From: Natranaerofaba carboxydovora
GTDB taxonomy: Bacteria; Bacillota; Natranaerobiia; Natranaerobiales; Natranaerofabaceae
Length of the DNA: 64,000 nt
Assembly: GCF_022539405.1 (NCBI RefSeq)
Contig: NZ_CP054394.1
Coordinates: 1,614,501 to 1,678,500, forward strand
Direction of reading: 5' to 3'
Made by a program: the position numbers and the translations under genes. Below the pieces are notes generated by a model. It saw only the letters and a program-made list of their open reading frames with translations. It was not told where the DNA came from and searched no databases. This document shows, one piece after another, positions 62,260-64,000 of this stretch; positions within the stretch are counted from its first letter, which is position 1; every line of letters starts with the position of its first letter.

Positions 62260-62379
62260 CTGTATCTAGTTCAATTTAAAATCTTTAGGGTTTTTTGCTA
62301 ATACATCTTGGCGAAGGTATGAGCCTTAGATGTATCAATAAAAGCCGCTTGATTTTTAAATTGAACTAGATACAGCCAC
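62260..62379. repeat. Long-stem hairpin element in the 23S-5S spacer
   Basis: 62260-62283 and 62356-62379 are a perfect 24-bp inverted repeat. Inside lies a second hairpin: ATACATCT (62303-62310) with AGATGTAT (62330-62337), plus GGC/GCC. It fills most of the 226-nt spacer. Architecture (long unique arms, inner hairpin) recalls elements A-C, but the core sequence differs. It may be a processing signal or an insertion. Confidence 0.6.
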
Positions 62380-62429
62380 ATTTATTCTCTGAAAGCTGCA
62401 CATAGTGTAGATCCAAATTTGAACCGGTA

Positions 62430-64000
<1,571 letters not shown>

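Overview
The window looks like a piece of chromosome from an anaerobic, spore-forming, low-GC Firmicute adapted to salt, alkali and heat. My guess is the Natranaerobiales; this is inferred from gene content and order, not from a search. The evidence is: sporulation genes (sigK, bofC, spoIID-like, an alpha/beta SASP), low GC outside the rRNA, many acidic proteins, a TrkH/TrkA potassium system, a TtuA/TtuB-like pair for tRNA thiolation (a thermophile trait), and very frequent TTG starts with strong Shine-Dalgarno (SD) sequences. Almost everything is on the minus strand, so operons read from right to left.

Layout in plus coordinates. 1-11081: a glycine riboswitch drives gcvT-gcvH-gcvPA-gcvPB, followed by two radical SAM proteins (LipS1/LipS2-like), lipM, lpdA, aroQ, pepP and efp. 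Together these can build, lipoylate and reoxidise the glycine cleavage system. 11116-11340: a small element with terminal inverted repeats that holds a well-defined three-way-junction fold. 11362-23377: cysK, aroK, comFB, then a type IV pilus/pseudopilus operon (pilB, pilC, four pilin-like proteins, pilM, an apparently frameshifted pilN, pilO) with an embedded PAS-GGDEF-HD-GYP response regulator, and aroE upstream. 23426-28023: small genes, yqeG, and sigK split into two halves by a 2.74 kb recombinase-bearing element, a miniature skin element. 28165-29325, on the plus strand: ttuB-like and ttuA-like genes. 29394-38437: a PAS/SpoIIE/HATPase regulator, a GH18 protein, trkH, trkA, a U32 peptidase and mltG.

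38617-43130: DUF1292, ruvX, ireB and alaS, with a T-box leader and a strong promoter. 43161-49514: an AI-2E family permease, small proteins, mnmA, rarA, a SCIFF ranthipeptide precursor with its maturase, a DUF1858 protein and a SASP. 49599-59564: yajC-tgt-queA-spoIID-DUF2905-ruvBAC-bofC-yebC-nadE, an order familiar from other Firmicutes. 59735-62008: a Gln/Ser-rich protein and mtaB. 62082-64000: 5S rRNA and the 3' part of 23S rRNA, with a long hairpin in the spacer.

The least explained features are non-coding. Three dispersed elements (390-474, 38617-38700, 42673-42759) share a core of about 47-52 nt, but each is enclosed by a different long complementary stem. A second repeat family has the end TTGATTCTGGTGCAAAAAGT. 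The strongest biological finding is the miniature sigK intervening element: its 12-bp core and flanks predict exact restoration of the sigK reading frame.
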